Assembly: GCA_025359425.1 (NCBI GenBank)
Contig: JANYGC010000010.1
Coordinates: 1 to 60,043 of the forward strand
Direction of reading: 5' to 3'
Origin: Sphingomonadaceae bacterium
GTDB taxonomy: Bacteria; Pseudomonadota; Alphaproteobacteria; Sphingomonadales; Sphingomonadaceae
Length of the DNA stretch: 60,043 nt
Below the pieces are notes generated by a model, which saw only the letters and a program-made list of their open reading frames with translations, did no database searches and was not told where the DNA came from. Of the stretch, positions 17,738-26,490 are shown one piece after another. The position numbers and the translations under genes were made by a program. Numbering within the stretch: position 1 is the stretch's first letter; each line of letters begins with the position of its first letter.

Positions 17738-20179
17738 ATGAAGACCTTGCTGCGTGCAACTTCCGCCTTGCCGCTCGCCGCGCTCGCGCTCGCCGCGTTC
17801 AGCGCCCCGGCTTACGCCCAAAGCGCATCACCTGCGCCCGCTGCCGAAGCCGATGACGCCGCCCCCGGCGAAATCGTGGTGACCGCGCAGAAGCGTTCGG
17901 AAAACCTCCATGACGTGCCGGTCGCGGTTTCGGTGCTGAGCGGCGAAAGCCTCGCCCAGGCCGCGCGCCCGAGCATCGAAAGCGCCGCGCAGATGGTGCC
18001 TTCGCTCAACTTCCTCAAATCGGGCACCACGCTCAACCAGACGATCTTCCTGCGCGGGGTCGGCACCGCGACTTTCTCGATCGCCGGTGAACCTTCGGTT
18101 TCGACCGTGGTCGACGGAGTGGTCTATGCCCGCTCGGGCGAAGCGTTCAGCGACCTCGTTGACATTGCCCAGCTTGAAGTGCTGCGCGGGCCTCAGGGCA
18201 CGCTGTTCGGCAAGAACGCCTCGGCGGGCGTGATCAACATCACCACGATCATGCCCAAGCACGTGCTCGGCGGCAGCGCCGAGGCGAGCTATTTCGATCG
18301 CAACGAATTCCGCGCCAAAGCGTCGGTCAACTTGCCGATGGGGCAGGACCTGGCCGCGCGGTTCACCGGGTTCTACGGCGAATACGACGGCAACATCCGC
18401 AACGTGACCGCCAACCAGTGGGTCAACGGCTACAAGCACTGGGGCGCGCGCGCGCAGTTCCTGTATGACCCGACCAACAATTTCAAACTCTACCTGGCCG
18501 CCGATTATCACAAGAACGACGACGATTGCTGCGCCGACATCATCGCGACCCCGCCACTGACCGGCGCCGGCGTGCCAACCACCAGCTTGGCCTTCTCCGT
18601 ACTGCCACCGCAGAACGGGGCAGAGACCCGCGCGGTGGCGCAAAACCTGGTCACCGCGACCAAGGAAGAAGGCTGGGGTGTTTCGATGCAGGCCGATGTC
18701 GGGGTGGGCAGCCACACGCTGACCAGCATCACCGCGTACCGCAAATGGGACAACACCGAAATCCGCGACGGTGACTGGCTGCCGATGGCCTATGTCGGGT
18801 TCACCCAGCTCCACGACACCGGACCGCAGACCAGCAACACCTTTACCCAGGAACTGCGGCTGACCTCGCCCTCCAATCAGCCCGTCAGCTATGTGCTCGG
18901 CGCCTATTACTCGCATGCCTATTCGCAGCGCACCTTCAACCGCGCCGACATTGCCTGTTCGGCTGCGGTCGGTGCACCCACCGGCGTGCTGCTGCCCTGC
19001 TCGGGCCCGAATGCGACTTCGATCCGCAATGTCAGCGGGACGGCAACCTTCGGTTCGACCTTCAACAATCTGGCGGCGTTCGGCCAAGTCACTTTCAAAC
19101 TGTCGGACGCCGTTCGGTTGATCGGCGGGCTGCGCTACACGCATGATAGCCTGGCGGTGTTCCACGCTCGCACGGCGACCGGGCTGGTCAACGATGGTGC
19201 GGGCGATCCACTGGCATTCGGCGGGATCCAGCCGGCGTTCGACCAAGGCGTGTTCAACCAGTTCAACGTGCTCGTCGCGGGCGGTACGGCACCCGGGATC
19301 GCAGTTCGGCGTGCGGCGCTGGCGGCCAACGGCGTGCCGTTCCGGACCAAGACCAGCAATGACAACATTTCGGGCAAGGCCGTGGTCCAGTTCGACCTCA
19401 GCCCCGATGTGATGGCCTATGGCAGCTATGCCCGCGGCTACAAGGGCCCGGCGTACAACACCTTCTTCAACCTGACTTCAACCGGCACCAACGTGATCGA
19501 AGCGGAAACTTCGGACGCGTTCGAAGTGGGCCTGAAGAACCGCCTGCTGGACGGCAAACTGATCATCAACATCGCCGGGTTCTATGCCAAATACCACAAC
19601 TTCCAGGCCAATAACCCGGATCTGGTAGCGGGCGTGGTGGTCACGCGCTTCACCAATGCTGGTGAGGTTTCGACCACCGGGGTGGAAGTGGACATGACCT
19701 GGCGGCTGGGCAAGAACACCACGCTGACCGGCGGGGTTGCGCTGACCGACGCGCATGTCGATCGGTTCAAGGCCGCCCCTGGAGCTTTGCCGACCGACAT
19801 CATTCCATCGGGTACGCGGCTGGGCTTTGCGCCGACGTGGAAGGGCGCGATGGCCTTCGATCACCGCTTTGTCACCGGCCAGTTCATGGATGTAACCATT
19901 GGGGCGACGATGAATGTGCAGAGCAAGCAGCTGTCGCTGTTCGCGGCCGATGCGGTGCAGCGTCAACTCGGCACAATCCCGGCTTACGCTCTCGTCAACT
20001 TGCAGCTCGGGCTGGTCGATCCGGGCGACAAATGGAAGCTGACTTTCCAGGTTCGCAACGTAACCGATCATGCCTATCCAGCGGCGATTATCAACGGCGG
20101 CGTCAGCGGCAGCTATCGCTACCAGATCCCCCGCGATGCCGACCGCTATTGGGGGGTGACCGCGCGGGTCAGTTTCTAA
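17738..20179 (+). CDS. TonB-dependent outer-membrane receptor
   Basis: An 813-residue receptor beginning at the ATG at 17738 after AGGGAGA. A Sec signal peptide (MKTLLRATSALPLAALALAAF to AYAQ) is followed by GEIVVTAQKRSENLHDVPVAVSVLSG, the plug entry seen in sphingomonad receptors, then VLRGPQGTLFGKNASAGVINI and a 22-strand type barrel ending in aromatic F (ARVSF). Divergent from the GH31 operon with a shared control region, so it probably brings SQ-glycerol or sulfolipid fragments across the outer membrane. Substrate is inferred. Confidence 0.93.
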   Translation: MKTLLRATSALPLAALALAAFSAPAYAQSASPAPAAEADDAAPGEIVVTAQKRSENLHDVPVAVSVLSGESLAQAARPSIESAAQMVPSLNFLKSGTTLNQTIFLRGVGTATFSIAGEPSVSTVVDGVVYARSGEAFSDLVDIAQLEVLRGPQGTLFGKNASAGVINITTIMPKHVLGGSAEASYFDRNEFRAKASVNLPMGQDLAARFTGFYGEYDGNIRNVTANQWVNGYKHWGARAQFLYDPTNNFKLYLAADYHKNDDDCCADIIATPPLTGAGVPTTSLAFSVLPPQNGAETRAVAQNLVTATKEEGWGVSMQADVGVGSHTLTSITAYRKWDNTEIRDGDWLPMAYVGFTQLHDTGPQTSNTFTQELRLTSPSNQPVSYVLGAYYSHAYSQRTFNRADIACSAAVGAPTGVLLPCSGPNATSIRNVSGTATFGSTFNNLAAFGQVTFKLSDAVRLIGGLRYTHDSLAVFHARTATGLVNDGAGDPLAFGGIQPAFDQGVFNQFNVLVAGGTAPGIAVRRAALAANGVPFRTKTSNDNISGKAVVQFDLSPDVMAYGSYARGYKGPAYNTFFNLTSTGTNVIEAETSDAFEVGLKNRLLDGKLIINIAGFYAKYHNFQANNPDLVAGVVVTRFTNAGEVSTTGVEVDMTWRLGKNTTLTGGVALTDAHVDRFKAAPGALPTDIIPSGTRLGFAPTWKGAMAFDHRFVTGQFMDVTIGATMNVQSKQLSLFAADAVQRQLGTIPAYALVNLQLGLVDPGDKWKLTFQVRNVTDHAYPAAIINGGVSGSYRYQIPRDADRYWGVTARVSF

Positions 20180-20211
20180 AGCCTGAGCTGGGTATCAGAC
20201 GGGTCGCAACA

Positions 20212-20244
20212 GGGGCCCCGGCATCGCAAGGTGCCGGGGCCTTT
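20212..20244 (+). terminator. Rho-independent terminator between TonB receptor and MFS genes
   Basis: A 10-bp stem GGCCCCGGCA / TGCCGGGGCC with an 8-nt loop at 20214-20241 is followed by TTTG. It lies between the convergent receptor and transporter genes and may serve both strands. Confidence 0.75.
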
Positions 20245-20249
20245 GCTTG

Positions 20250-21512
20250 TCAGACCAATTCGTCTTCGGCAACGATGCGCGGGACCAGCAAGTGGACCCA
20301 GCCCAGCGCGAGCAAGTACGCGACCGCCGCCGCCAGAAACAGCGGCTGATAGCCATAGCCGCTCGTCAGCAGCCGTCCGGTGGCTTCCTGGATGCCGAAG
20401 CCTGCCAGGTTACCCGCAATCGCCCCGATCGACATGACCGTCGCGACCCGCGTCGCCGGCACCGCGTCGGCAGCGAAGCCGAAGATGTTGGTCGAAAAGC
20501 CTTGATGCGCGAACAGCCCGAGGCCGATCAGCAGCGCCGCAGTCCACGGACTGGCGGCAGTCAAAGCGAACGGAATCGGCAGGATCACCAGCGCGAACAG
20601 CAGCATCGCAGTCTTGCGCGCGGCATTGACGCTCAGCCCGCGTGACAGCAGCAGCGGGAACAGCGAGCCGCCGCTCAGCGCGCCGATGGCGGCAAGGGTG
20701 AAGGCCAGCGCGGTCGGCCCGATCAGCTCCTGCTGGCTGAGGTTGAACACTTTGTGGAACAGGTCGGGCAACCAGAAGGTGAAGAACCACCAGAACATGT
20801 CGGTGATCGCCTTGGCCCCGGCAATCGCCCAGGTCTTGCGGTCGGCGAACGCTTCGCGGATCGCCGGGCGAGCTTGCTCGGTCCCCACCGCGCGCGCGAT
20901 CGGGTGGAGGTTGCGGGTGCCGACAATCCAGAACGCCAGCCAGATGAAACCAAGCGAGCCGGTGACCAGAAATGCCGCCTGCCAGCCGAATGCGACCGCG
21001 AACGGCACCACGGTCAACGGGGCGATGATATTGCCGATATTGGGCGCGGTGTTGACAATCCCCACCGCCATCGAGCGCAGCTTCATCGGCAGGAACTGCG
21101 CCGCCGATTTGACCGCCGCCGGAGTGTTGACCGATTCGGCGGCGACCAGCACCGCGCGCGCGGTGACGAATTGGGTGACGTTGGCGGCAAAGGCATGCGC
21201 CATCCCCGCCAGGCTCCAAATTGCGACCGCCGCACCGTAAGCCCATTTAACCCCGAACCGGTCGACCAGCCAGCCGACGAAGATCAGTGCGAACGCCGCC
21301 GATAGCTGCGACACTGCGGCAAAATGCGCGAACTCGGCATCGCCCCAGCCGTAAGCCTGCTCGATCGTCGGCTTGAGCAACGAGAGCACCTGGCGGTCGA
21401 TGTAATTGATGATCGTGCCGAAAAACATCAGCGCGATCAGCATCCGCATTGCCCGCGTACTGCCGGGATCTGCTGCCGCAGGAATGGCGGGCTTGGATGC
21501 TGGCTGGTCCAT
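20250..21512 (-). CDS. MFS transporter (anion:cation symporter type)
   Basis: About 420 residues with 12 predicted membrane spans: FFGTIINYIDRQVLSLLKPTI in span 1 and GWLVDRFGVKWAYG, the MFS loop 2-3 motif. The pattern N-Y-I-D-R-Q is typical of the ACS family of hexuronate and related sugar-acid carriers. The ATG at 21512 has GGGAGA upstream. Convergent with the TonB receptor and sharing the operator-like motif with the SQase promoter, it is the natural candidate for inner-membrane import of SQ or SQ-glycerol. Known Agrobacterium SQ import uses an ABC system, so this would differ. Confidence 0.9.
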   Translation of the reverse strand: MDQPASKPAIPAAADPGSTRAMRMLIALMFFGTIINYIDRQVLSLLKPTIEQAYGWGDAEFAHFAAVSQLSAAFALIFVGWLVDRFGVKWAYGAAVAIWSLAGMAHAFAANVTQFVTARAVLVAAESVNTPAAVKSAAQFLPMKLRSMAVGIVNTAPNIGNIIAPLTVVPFAVAFGWQAAFLVTGSLGFIWLAFWIVGTRNLHPIARAVGTEQARPAIREAFADRKTWAIAGAKAITDMFWWFFTFWLPDLFHKVFNLSQQELIGPTALAFTLAAIGALSGGSLFPLLLSRGLSVNAARKTAMLLFALVILPIPFALTAASPWTAALLIGLGLFAHQGFSTNIFGFAADAVPATRVATVMSIGAIAGNLAGFGIQEATGRLLTSGYGYQPLFLAAAVAYLLALGWVHLLVPRIVAEDELV

Positions 21513-21590
21513 GTCTGTCTCCCAGTGGCGCGGTTCCTCGGGGCACCGTCCGCGCCAGCATAGTGCGGTCAAGCCATAAGGAAAGGCAGT

Positions 21591-21607
21591 TATGACACCG
21601 GCGGACA
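21591..21607. promoter_or_regulatory. Second copy of the LacI-like operator motif
   Basis: TATGACACCG-N3-GACA, the same block as 17611-17627. It lies about 80 bp upstream of the MFS start and about 90 bp upstream of the acyl-CoA ligase start. It suggests the MFS gene belongs to the regulon of the operon's LacI protein. Confidence 0.4.
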
Positions 21608-21695
21608 GGGCGGCGATTCGCTACGGCACTTGAGAACTGCAAACGATGCGCTAGGCTGGACCGCAAGGCCCGCACAGGGCCAGCGGAGTAGAGGA

Positions 21696-23420
21696 ATGAC
21701 ATCTGAACTGGCCCTGCCGGCGGATTGGCCGGCGCGCTCGCTGCCCGAGATCGAGGCGCTGCTGTGCGCACCCGGCGCGCCATTTGAAATGGACACGGTG
21801 ACGGTGCGCGGAGTGCCAACCCGGGTGTGGAAGAACGCGCCCGCCAGCCTCGCTGCACTGGCTGCTGTGGGCCGCGGCCACGGCGATGCGACCTTTCTCG
21901 TCTACGAGGACGAGCGGGTCAGTTTCGCCGCCTGGCACAAGGCGGTTGCGGCGCTGGCTGCCGAGCTGCGCGCGCTCGGCGTGACCAAAGGCGACCGGGT
22001 CGCGCTCGCCTCGCGCAACCAGCCCGAATGGCCGGTGGTGTTCTTTGCGGTGACCGTGCTGGGGGCAATCTGCGTGCCGCTCAACGCGTGGTGGACCGGG
22101 CCCGAGCTGGTTTACGGGCTCAACAATTCGGGAGCCAAGATACTGGTTTGCGATAGCGAACGGCTCGCCCGGATCGAACCGCATCTGGGAGAGTTGCCCG
22201 AGCTGCACACGGTGATCGTCTCGCGGCTGGCCGAGGCTCCACCCGGAGTGCTCCGGCTGGAGGACTTGATCGGGACTTCGGGCCAATGGGCCGGCCTGCC
22301 CGACGCCGACCTGCCCGCGGCCGATCTGGCGCCAGACGACCCGGCGACAATCCTCTACACCTCGGGCACCACCGGCAATCCCAAGGGCGCGCTCGGCACG
22401 CACCGCAACCTTACCACCAACATCATGTCGAGCGGTTTTGCCGCCGCGCGCAGCGTGTTGCGGCGCGAGGACGCCTTGCCTGCTCCGTCGCGGAAGGTGC
22501 TGCTGACCGTGATCCCGCTGTTCCATGCCACCGCCTGTTCGGCGACGCTGATGGGCGCGATTGCGGGCGGGCACACCATCGTGCTGATGTACAAGTGGGA
22601 CCCGGTTCAGGCGTTCGGGATCATCGAGCGCGAGAAGGTGAACGCCACCGGCGGCGTGCCGACTATCGCGTGGCAGCTGATCGAGCATCCCGAGCGGGTC
22701 AACTACGACCTCTCCAGCATCGAATCGATCGGTTACGGCGGCGCGCCCTCCGCGCCCGAGCTGGTGCGCAAGATTTACGAGGTGTTCGGCGCGCTGCCCG
22801 GCAACGGCTGGGGGATGACCGAAACCTCGGCCACGGTGACCACCCATTCGGCCGAGGACTACCTCAACCGCCCGACCAGCTGCGGGCCTCCGGTGGCCGC
22901 CGCCGACCTTGAAATCCGCGCCGATGACGGGGTGACCGTGCTCCCCAGCGGCGAAGTGGGCGAGCTGTGGGCGCGCGGGCCGATGATCGTCGCGGGCTAC
23001 TGGAACAACCCCGAAGCCAGTGCGGCCACGTTCGTCGATGGCTGGGTGCGCACCGGCGACCTCGCCTGGATCGACGAGGAAGGGTTCTGCTTCATCGCCG
23101 ACCGGGCCAAGGACATGCTGATCCGCGGCGGCGAGAACATCTATTCGTCCGAGGTCGAGAACGCGCTGTACGAGCATCCTGCGGTGACCGACGCGGCGGT
23201 GGTCGGGATCCCGCACCGCACGCTGGGTGAGGAACCTGCGGCGGTTGTCCACCTGGCCCCGGGCAGCACGGCCAGCGAGGACGAACTGCGCAGCTTCGTG
23301 CGCGAGCGGATCGCCGCGTTCAAGGTCCCGGTGCGGATCCTGTTCCACCCCGAGACCCTGCCCCGGAACGCCGCCGGCAAGATCCTGAAGAAGGAACTGC
23401 GCGAACTGTTCGAGGCTTGA
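21696..23420 (+). CDS. Class I acyl-CoA ligase / AMP-binding protein
   Basis: A 574-residue adenylate-forming enzyme. Seen: the P-loop ILYTSGTTGNPKGALGTHRN, PLFHATACSATLMGAI, GNGWGMTETSATVT, VRTGDLAWIDEEGFCFIADRAKDMLIRGGENIYSSEVENAL and the C-terminal Lys in RNAAGKILKKELR. It activates a carboxylic acid to its CoA thioester; fatty or aryl acid cannot be told apart here. ATG at 21696 with GAGGA just upstream. Divergent from the MFS gene; probably not part of the SQ pathway. Confidence 0.9.
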   Translation: MTSELALPADWPARSLPEIEALLCAPGAPFEMDTVTVRGVPTRVWKNAPASLAALAAVGRGHGDATFLVYEDERVSFAAWHKAVAALAAELRALGVTKGDRVALASRNQPEWPVVFFAVTVLGAICVPLNAWWTGPELVYGLNNSGAKILVCDSERLARIEPHLGELPELHTVIVSRLAEAPPGVLRLEDLIGTSGQWAGLPDADLPAADLAPDDPATILYTSGTTGNPKGALGTHRNLTTNIMSSGFAAARSVLRREDALPAPSRKVLLTVIPLFHATACSATLMGAIAGGHTIVLMYKWDPVQAFGIIEREKVNATGGVPTIAWQLIEHPERVNYDLSSIESIGYGGAPSAPELVRKIYEVFGALPGNGWGMTETSATVTTHSAEDYLNRPTSCGPPVAAADLEIRADDGVTVLPSGEVGELWARGPMIVAGYWNNPEASAATFVDGWVRTGDLAWIDEEGFCFIADRAKDMLIRGGENIYSSEVENALYEHPAVTDAAVVGIPHRTLGEEPAAVVHLAPGSTASEDELRSFVRERIAAFKVPVRILFHPETLPRNAAGKILKKELRELFEA

Positions 23421-23427
23421 TGCCTGG

Positions 23428-23457
23428 AAAGGTCACACAAAGGTCACACCAAAAACG
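23428..23457. repeat. Interspersed GGTCACAC tandem motif, copy 1
   Basis: AAAGGTCACACAAAGGTCAC followed by ACCAAAAACG, two GGTCACAC units 11 bp apart, immediately after the acyl-CoA ligase stop. A near-identical copy lies at 40336-40364 after the GDH stop. Confidence 0.6.
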
Positions 23458-23599
23458 CCCCCCTGATGGGCCTGACAGGGCAGATCGAACGATTTTAAAG
23501 AACGGAGACAGGCCATACCATCCTGGTGCCATGTAGGAAAATGCAGGGGCAGAGCAGGTTTTTACCTTTTGGTAAGCGCGAAGGCGGAGAATGCGGCGC

Positions 23600-23731
23600 A
23601 TGGCACAAGCGCTCCCCCTGCGGTTCATTCGCCCCTTGCCCAATCCGGCAGAGGCGCTGCGTAGCGCCTTGGTGGTGAGCTGCGCGTTGGCCCTGATCCT
23701 GGCCGGTCCTGCCGTGCCGCTAGGCCTGTAA
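23600..23731 (+). CDS. Possible small membrane protein (43 residues)
   Basis: A short frame starting at ATG 23600 (GGAG about 10 nt upstream; an in-frame ATG at 23591 is also open). It encodes a basic, proline-containing N-terminus (PLRFIRPLPNPAEALRSALV) and one hydrophobic segment, SALVVSCALALILAGPAVPLGL. Its last 12 bp overlap the end of the convergent TauE/SafE gene. I do not recognise it. The signal is composition plus the ribosome site, so this is tentative. Confidence 0.35.
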   Translation: MAQALPLRFIRPLPNPAEALRSALVVSCALALILAGPAVPLGL

Positions 23732-24466
23732 CAGCTTCCACAACGCCGCCAGTGCCGATAGCGCCAGCACAGCTCCGGTAAAGCTGCGCCAGGCGGTTTC
23801 GCCAATTCTGCCGAACGCCAGATTGCCGAGCCAGTTTCCCAGCAACACCGCCGGGAACAGCAGCCCGGCGAGCAATGGTTCGCGAGTGGTCGCCACCCCC
23901 AGCAGGGTCGCCGCGACGATCCCGGCCGCAGACGTGATCAGGAACACCGTCATCATCGAAGCGCGCGCGAGCTGTGCAGGAATCTCGCGCCGGAGGTAAT
24001 AGGGCACCACCGGCGGGCCGGGCATCCCGGCAAACCCGGTGAGCACGCCCGAAGCCAACCCGGTCACGCCGGTCTCGGTCAGGCTCGGCTGGTGATGCGC
24101 CGGGCGCTTGGGCAGCAACACCAGCCCGAATGAACCCAGCGCGATCAGGGCAATCGCCAGCCGGGCCAGCGCCGGGTCGGTCACAGCGAGCAGCCACACC
24201 CCCACCGGCGTTGCGATCACCGCCGCCGCGCCGATGTGCAGCGCGCTCTTCTCGCTCGCGCCGAGAATGTTCCGCAAGCCGACCAACCCGATCAGCAGCC
24301 CGAGCCAGTTGGCGACCACCACCGCTTCGCGCGGGAGGATCGCCAGCGCGAGCACCGGCACCAGCAGGATCGCCATGCCGAACCCCGCCAGCCCGCGCAC
24401 GAAGGCTGCCGCAAGCGTCGCCGCGAGCGCGACGCCGATCTGCGCGGGAGTGAGGCCGATCAGCAC
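23720..24466 (-). CDS. TauE/SafE family permease (putative sulfite/anion exporter)
   Basis: A 248-residue membrane protein with about eight spans and the two-repeat TauE/SafE layout: AAAFVRGLAGFGMAILLVPVL in the first half and SGVLTGFAGMPGPPVVPYYL in the second. Family members export sulfite, sulfoacetate and related anions. It starts at a GTG 7 bp after the upstream membrane protein gene, so they are probably co-transcribed. It is 6 kb from the candidate desulfurisation operon, where sulfite would be made; the link is inference. Confidence 0.85.
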   Translation of the reverse strand: MLIGLTPAQIGVALAATLAAAFVRGLAGFGMAILLVPVLALAILPREAVVVANWLGLLIGLVGLRNILGASEKSALHIGAAAVIATPVGVWLLAVTDPALARLAIALIALGSFGLVLLPKRPAHHQPSLTETGVTGLASGVLTGFAGMPGPPVVPYYLRREIPAQLARASMMTVFLITSAAGIVAATLLGVATTREPLLAGLLFPAVLLGNWLGNLAFGRIGETAWRSFTGAVLALSALAALWKLLQA

Positions 24467-24473
24467 TGCCGGG

Positions 24474-26459
24474 TCAGGCCGTCGCCACGCCGAGGTTAGC
24501 CAGCAGCCAGCCGCGCGCCCGGTCCCAGCGCAGCACCAGCGCGAGCAGCGCGGCCAGCACCACCAGCGTCAGGATTGGCCCAGCCGGATCGCCCACCAAC
24601 CCCGACAATGCCTTGGCCAGGAAGGGCAGCGCAATGACCAGCGGCGCGCGCCGGTCGATCGCCACGGCGAGCGCGGTCAGCGCGGCAAAGCCGAGCAGGA
24701 CCATAGCCTGCCCGGCCGGCGATCCGGGCAGCAGCAGGAAGGCTGCCGGGATCACCAGCAGCCCAGCCAGCAAGTGGACCCAGAACGCCGTGTCGGAGCG
24801 CGGGGTGGTGCGGGCGGGATCGCTGCGGTCCCACGCCATGGCGATGGCAAAGACGGCCAGCCCGCAGACGATCAGCCGGCCTTGCCCGGCGAGACCTGCG
24901 AACGCCTGTTGATCACCGCTGAGCAGCCGCGAAAGCTCGGGCGCGAAGGCCAGCGGCAGCAGCGCGGCGAGCGCCAGCGCAAAGCTGACGGGCACGCGGT
25001 GCCGCCACCAGAACGCCAGACTGGCCAGGGCCGCAATCAGACAAGCGGCGATCACGAGGACCAGGGCCTGCGGTGCTGACGGCTGAGGCAGGAAGCCGCT
25101 ATGCGCCGTTACGGCGTCAGCGATCTCTTCGCGCCGTTGGGCATACCACCACGCACCCGCAGCATAGATGCCGAGCGCCAGGCTGGTCTGGCTAAACGCA
25201 AAAGCCGAGACGATCGCCGGCCAGGCCATGCGCCGGATGCGGACAAAATATTCGGCGACCAGCCACATCGCCAGCGCCGGCAAAGCGATCGGAATCCAGA
25301 ACAGCCGGATTGCGGTATCAACCCCGGCAACGACATCGCCGGGCGTGTACCCAGGGCCGAACCGGTTGGCGAAGACCCCGCCGGAGAGAACCAGCACGAG
25401 CTCGACCCCGACGAAGATGCTGCCCACGAACAGCGACGCCGCGCCCAGCGCGACGAAGAAATCGTTGAAACCCAGCACCAGCCGTACCGGTTCGGCCTCT
25501 TGCGCAGGGATTCCGGCAGATTGTTCGGGCGCGGGCGCGGTGCGCTGGGCCGGCGGCGGCAAATGCCGGGCGAGGTCTTGCGGCAACGCGCGGAGCATCA
25601 GGCCGCGCAACGGGGTCCAGGCGGCGGCGAGGAGCAGCAGCAGCACGCCGATCACCGCCGGCGCCATCGCCGCAGCCAGTTCCCGTTCGCCGATATTGGC
25701 GCTGGCGCTGGCTGCGCGGATCAGGCTGTAAGTCGCGGCGACGAGGTAGACGAATGAGGATGCCAGCAGCGGACGGCGATCGATCAGCAGCGAGATGGCG
25801 GCGAGCACGGCAAAAGTCGTCAGCACGAATATCGGCCGGACGTGTTCGGAATCGCCAAATGATCCCGCCCCGCTCAAGCTGAAAAAACCGTGGACCAGCA
25901 GCGGTGCGGCACCGAGATGCAGCCAGAAAGCCACATCGGTCAACCGGGTCTGCCGCAGCCTGTCGTGGCTGTCGTACCACATCCCCGCGCCAAACAGCAG
26001 CAAGCCCGCGACCAAGGCCCGTCCCGCCGCCACAGCTTGCGGCCGGTCGATCGAAAGCAGAACGTCGCTGCCGGTGATCAGCCCGGCACCGGCCGCCCAG
26101 ACCAGCGCCAAGGCGAGCGGCACCCGGTGCACTGTCCAGAAGCCGTAGCAAACCAGCGCGACCGGAATCAAAACCGCCAAGCCTAGCACTCCGCCCAGCG
26201 TCACCCCGGTGCCGAGCGCGCTGCCGATCGCCAGGACGTTGCCCGCTGCGGCAAAGCGGCGCCGCGCGACCAGCGGTCCACCGAGCAGGAATGCGGCGCC
26301 GACGATGGCCATACCGCCAGCGAATCCGGCCAGGCTGGCGAGCAGGATGCCGCCAACGACCAGCAGGATTGCGGTGAAGATATCGGCAAACCCCGAGGTC
26401 AGCCGGATATCTTCCTCATCGATCCGGGCATCGGCGGCCGCTTCGGCTTGCTGTTCCAT
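24474..26459 (-). CDS. Large polytopic membrane protein with internal duplication
   Basis: A 661-residue protein with roughly 18-20 hydrophobic segments; function unknown. The two halves resemble each other. DIRLTSGFADIFTAILLVVG pairs with RLVLGFNDFFVALGAASLFVG, LTDVAFWLHLGAAPLLVHGFF pairs with RSDTAFWVHLLAGLLVIPAAF, and LAAISLLIDRRPLLASS pairs with LTALAVAIDRRAPLVIA. This points to a tandem duplication of about 330 residues. A proline-rich cytoplasmic linker (PPPAQRTAPAPEQSAGIP) joins the halves. It lies just downstream of thrS and upstream of the TauE gene on the same strand. Confidence 0.8.
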   Translation of the reverse strand: MEQQAEAAADARIDEEDIRLTSGFADIFTAILLVVGGILLASLAGFAGGMAIVGAAFLLGGPLVARRRFAAAGNVLAIGSALGTGVTLGGVLGLAVLIPVALVCYGFWTVHRVPLALALVWAAGAGLITGSDVLLSIDRPQAVAAGRALVAGLLLFGAGMWYDSHDRLRQTRLTDVAFWLHLGAAPLLVHGFFSLSGAGSFGDSEHVRPIFVLTTFAVLAAISLLIDRRPLLASSFVYLVAATYSLIRAASASANIGERELAAAMAPAVIGVLLLLLAAAWTPLRGLMLRALPQDLARHLPPPAQRTAPAPEQSAGIPAQEAEPVRLVLGFNDFFVALGAASLFVGSIFVGVELVLVLSGGVFANRFGPGYTPGDVVAGVDTAIRLFWIPIALPALAMWLVAEYFVRIRRMAWPAIVSAFAFSQTSLALGIYAAGAWWYAQRREEIADAVTAHSGFLPQPSAPQALVLVIAACLIAALASLAFWWRHRVPVSFALALAALLPLAFAPELSRLLSGDQQAFAGLAGQGRLIVCGLAVFAIAMAWDRSDPARTTPRSDTAFWVHLLAGLLVIPAAFLLLPGSPAGQAMVLLGFAALTALAVAIDRRAPLVIALPFLAKALSGLVGDPAGPILTLVVLAALLALVLRWDRARGWLLANLGVATA

Positions 26460-26490
26460 TTCTGCCCCCCTGTTCTGTTTCCGTGACGGC

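Noticed and set aside
17828..19246. A 472-codon frame antisense to the TonB receptor
   Set aside because: Shadow frame: Arg/Gly/Asp-rich, with no recognisable domain, opposite a complete receptor.
21651..23348. A 565-codon frame antisense to the acyl-CoA ligase
   Set aside because: Shadow of a well-supported ligase gene; composition only.
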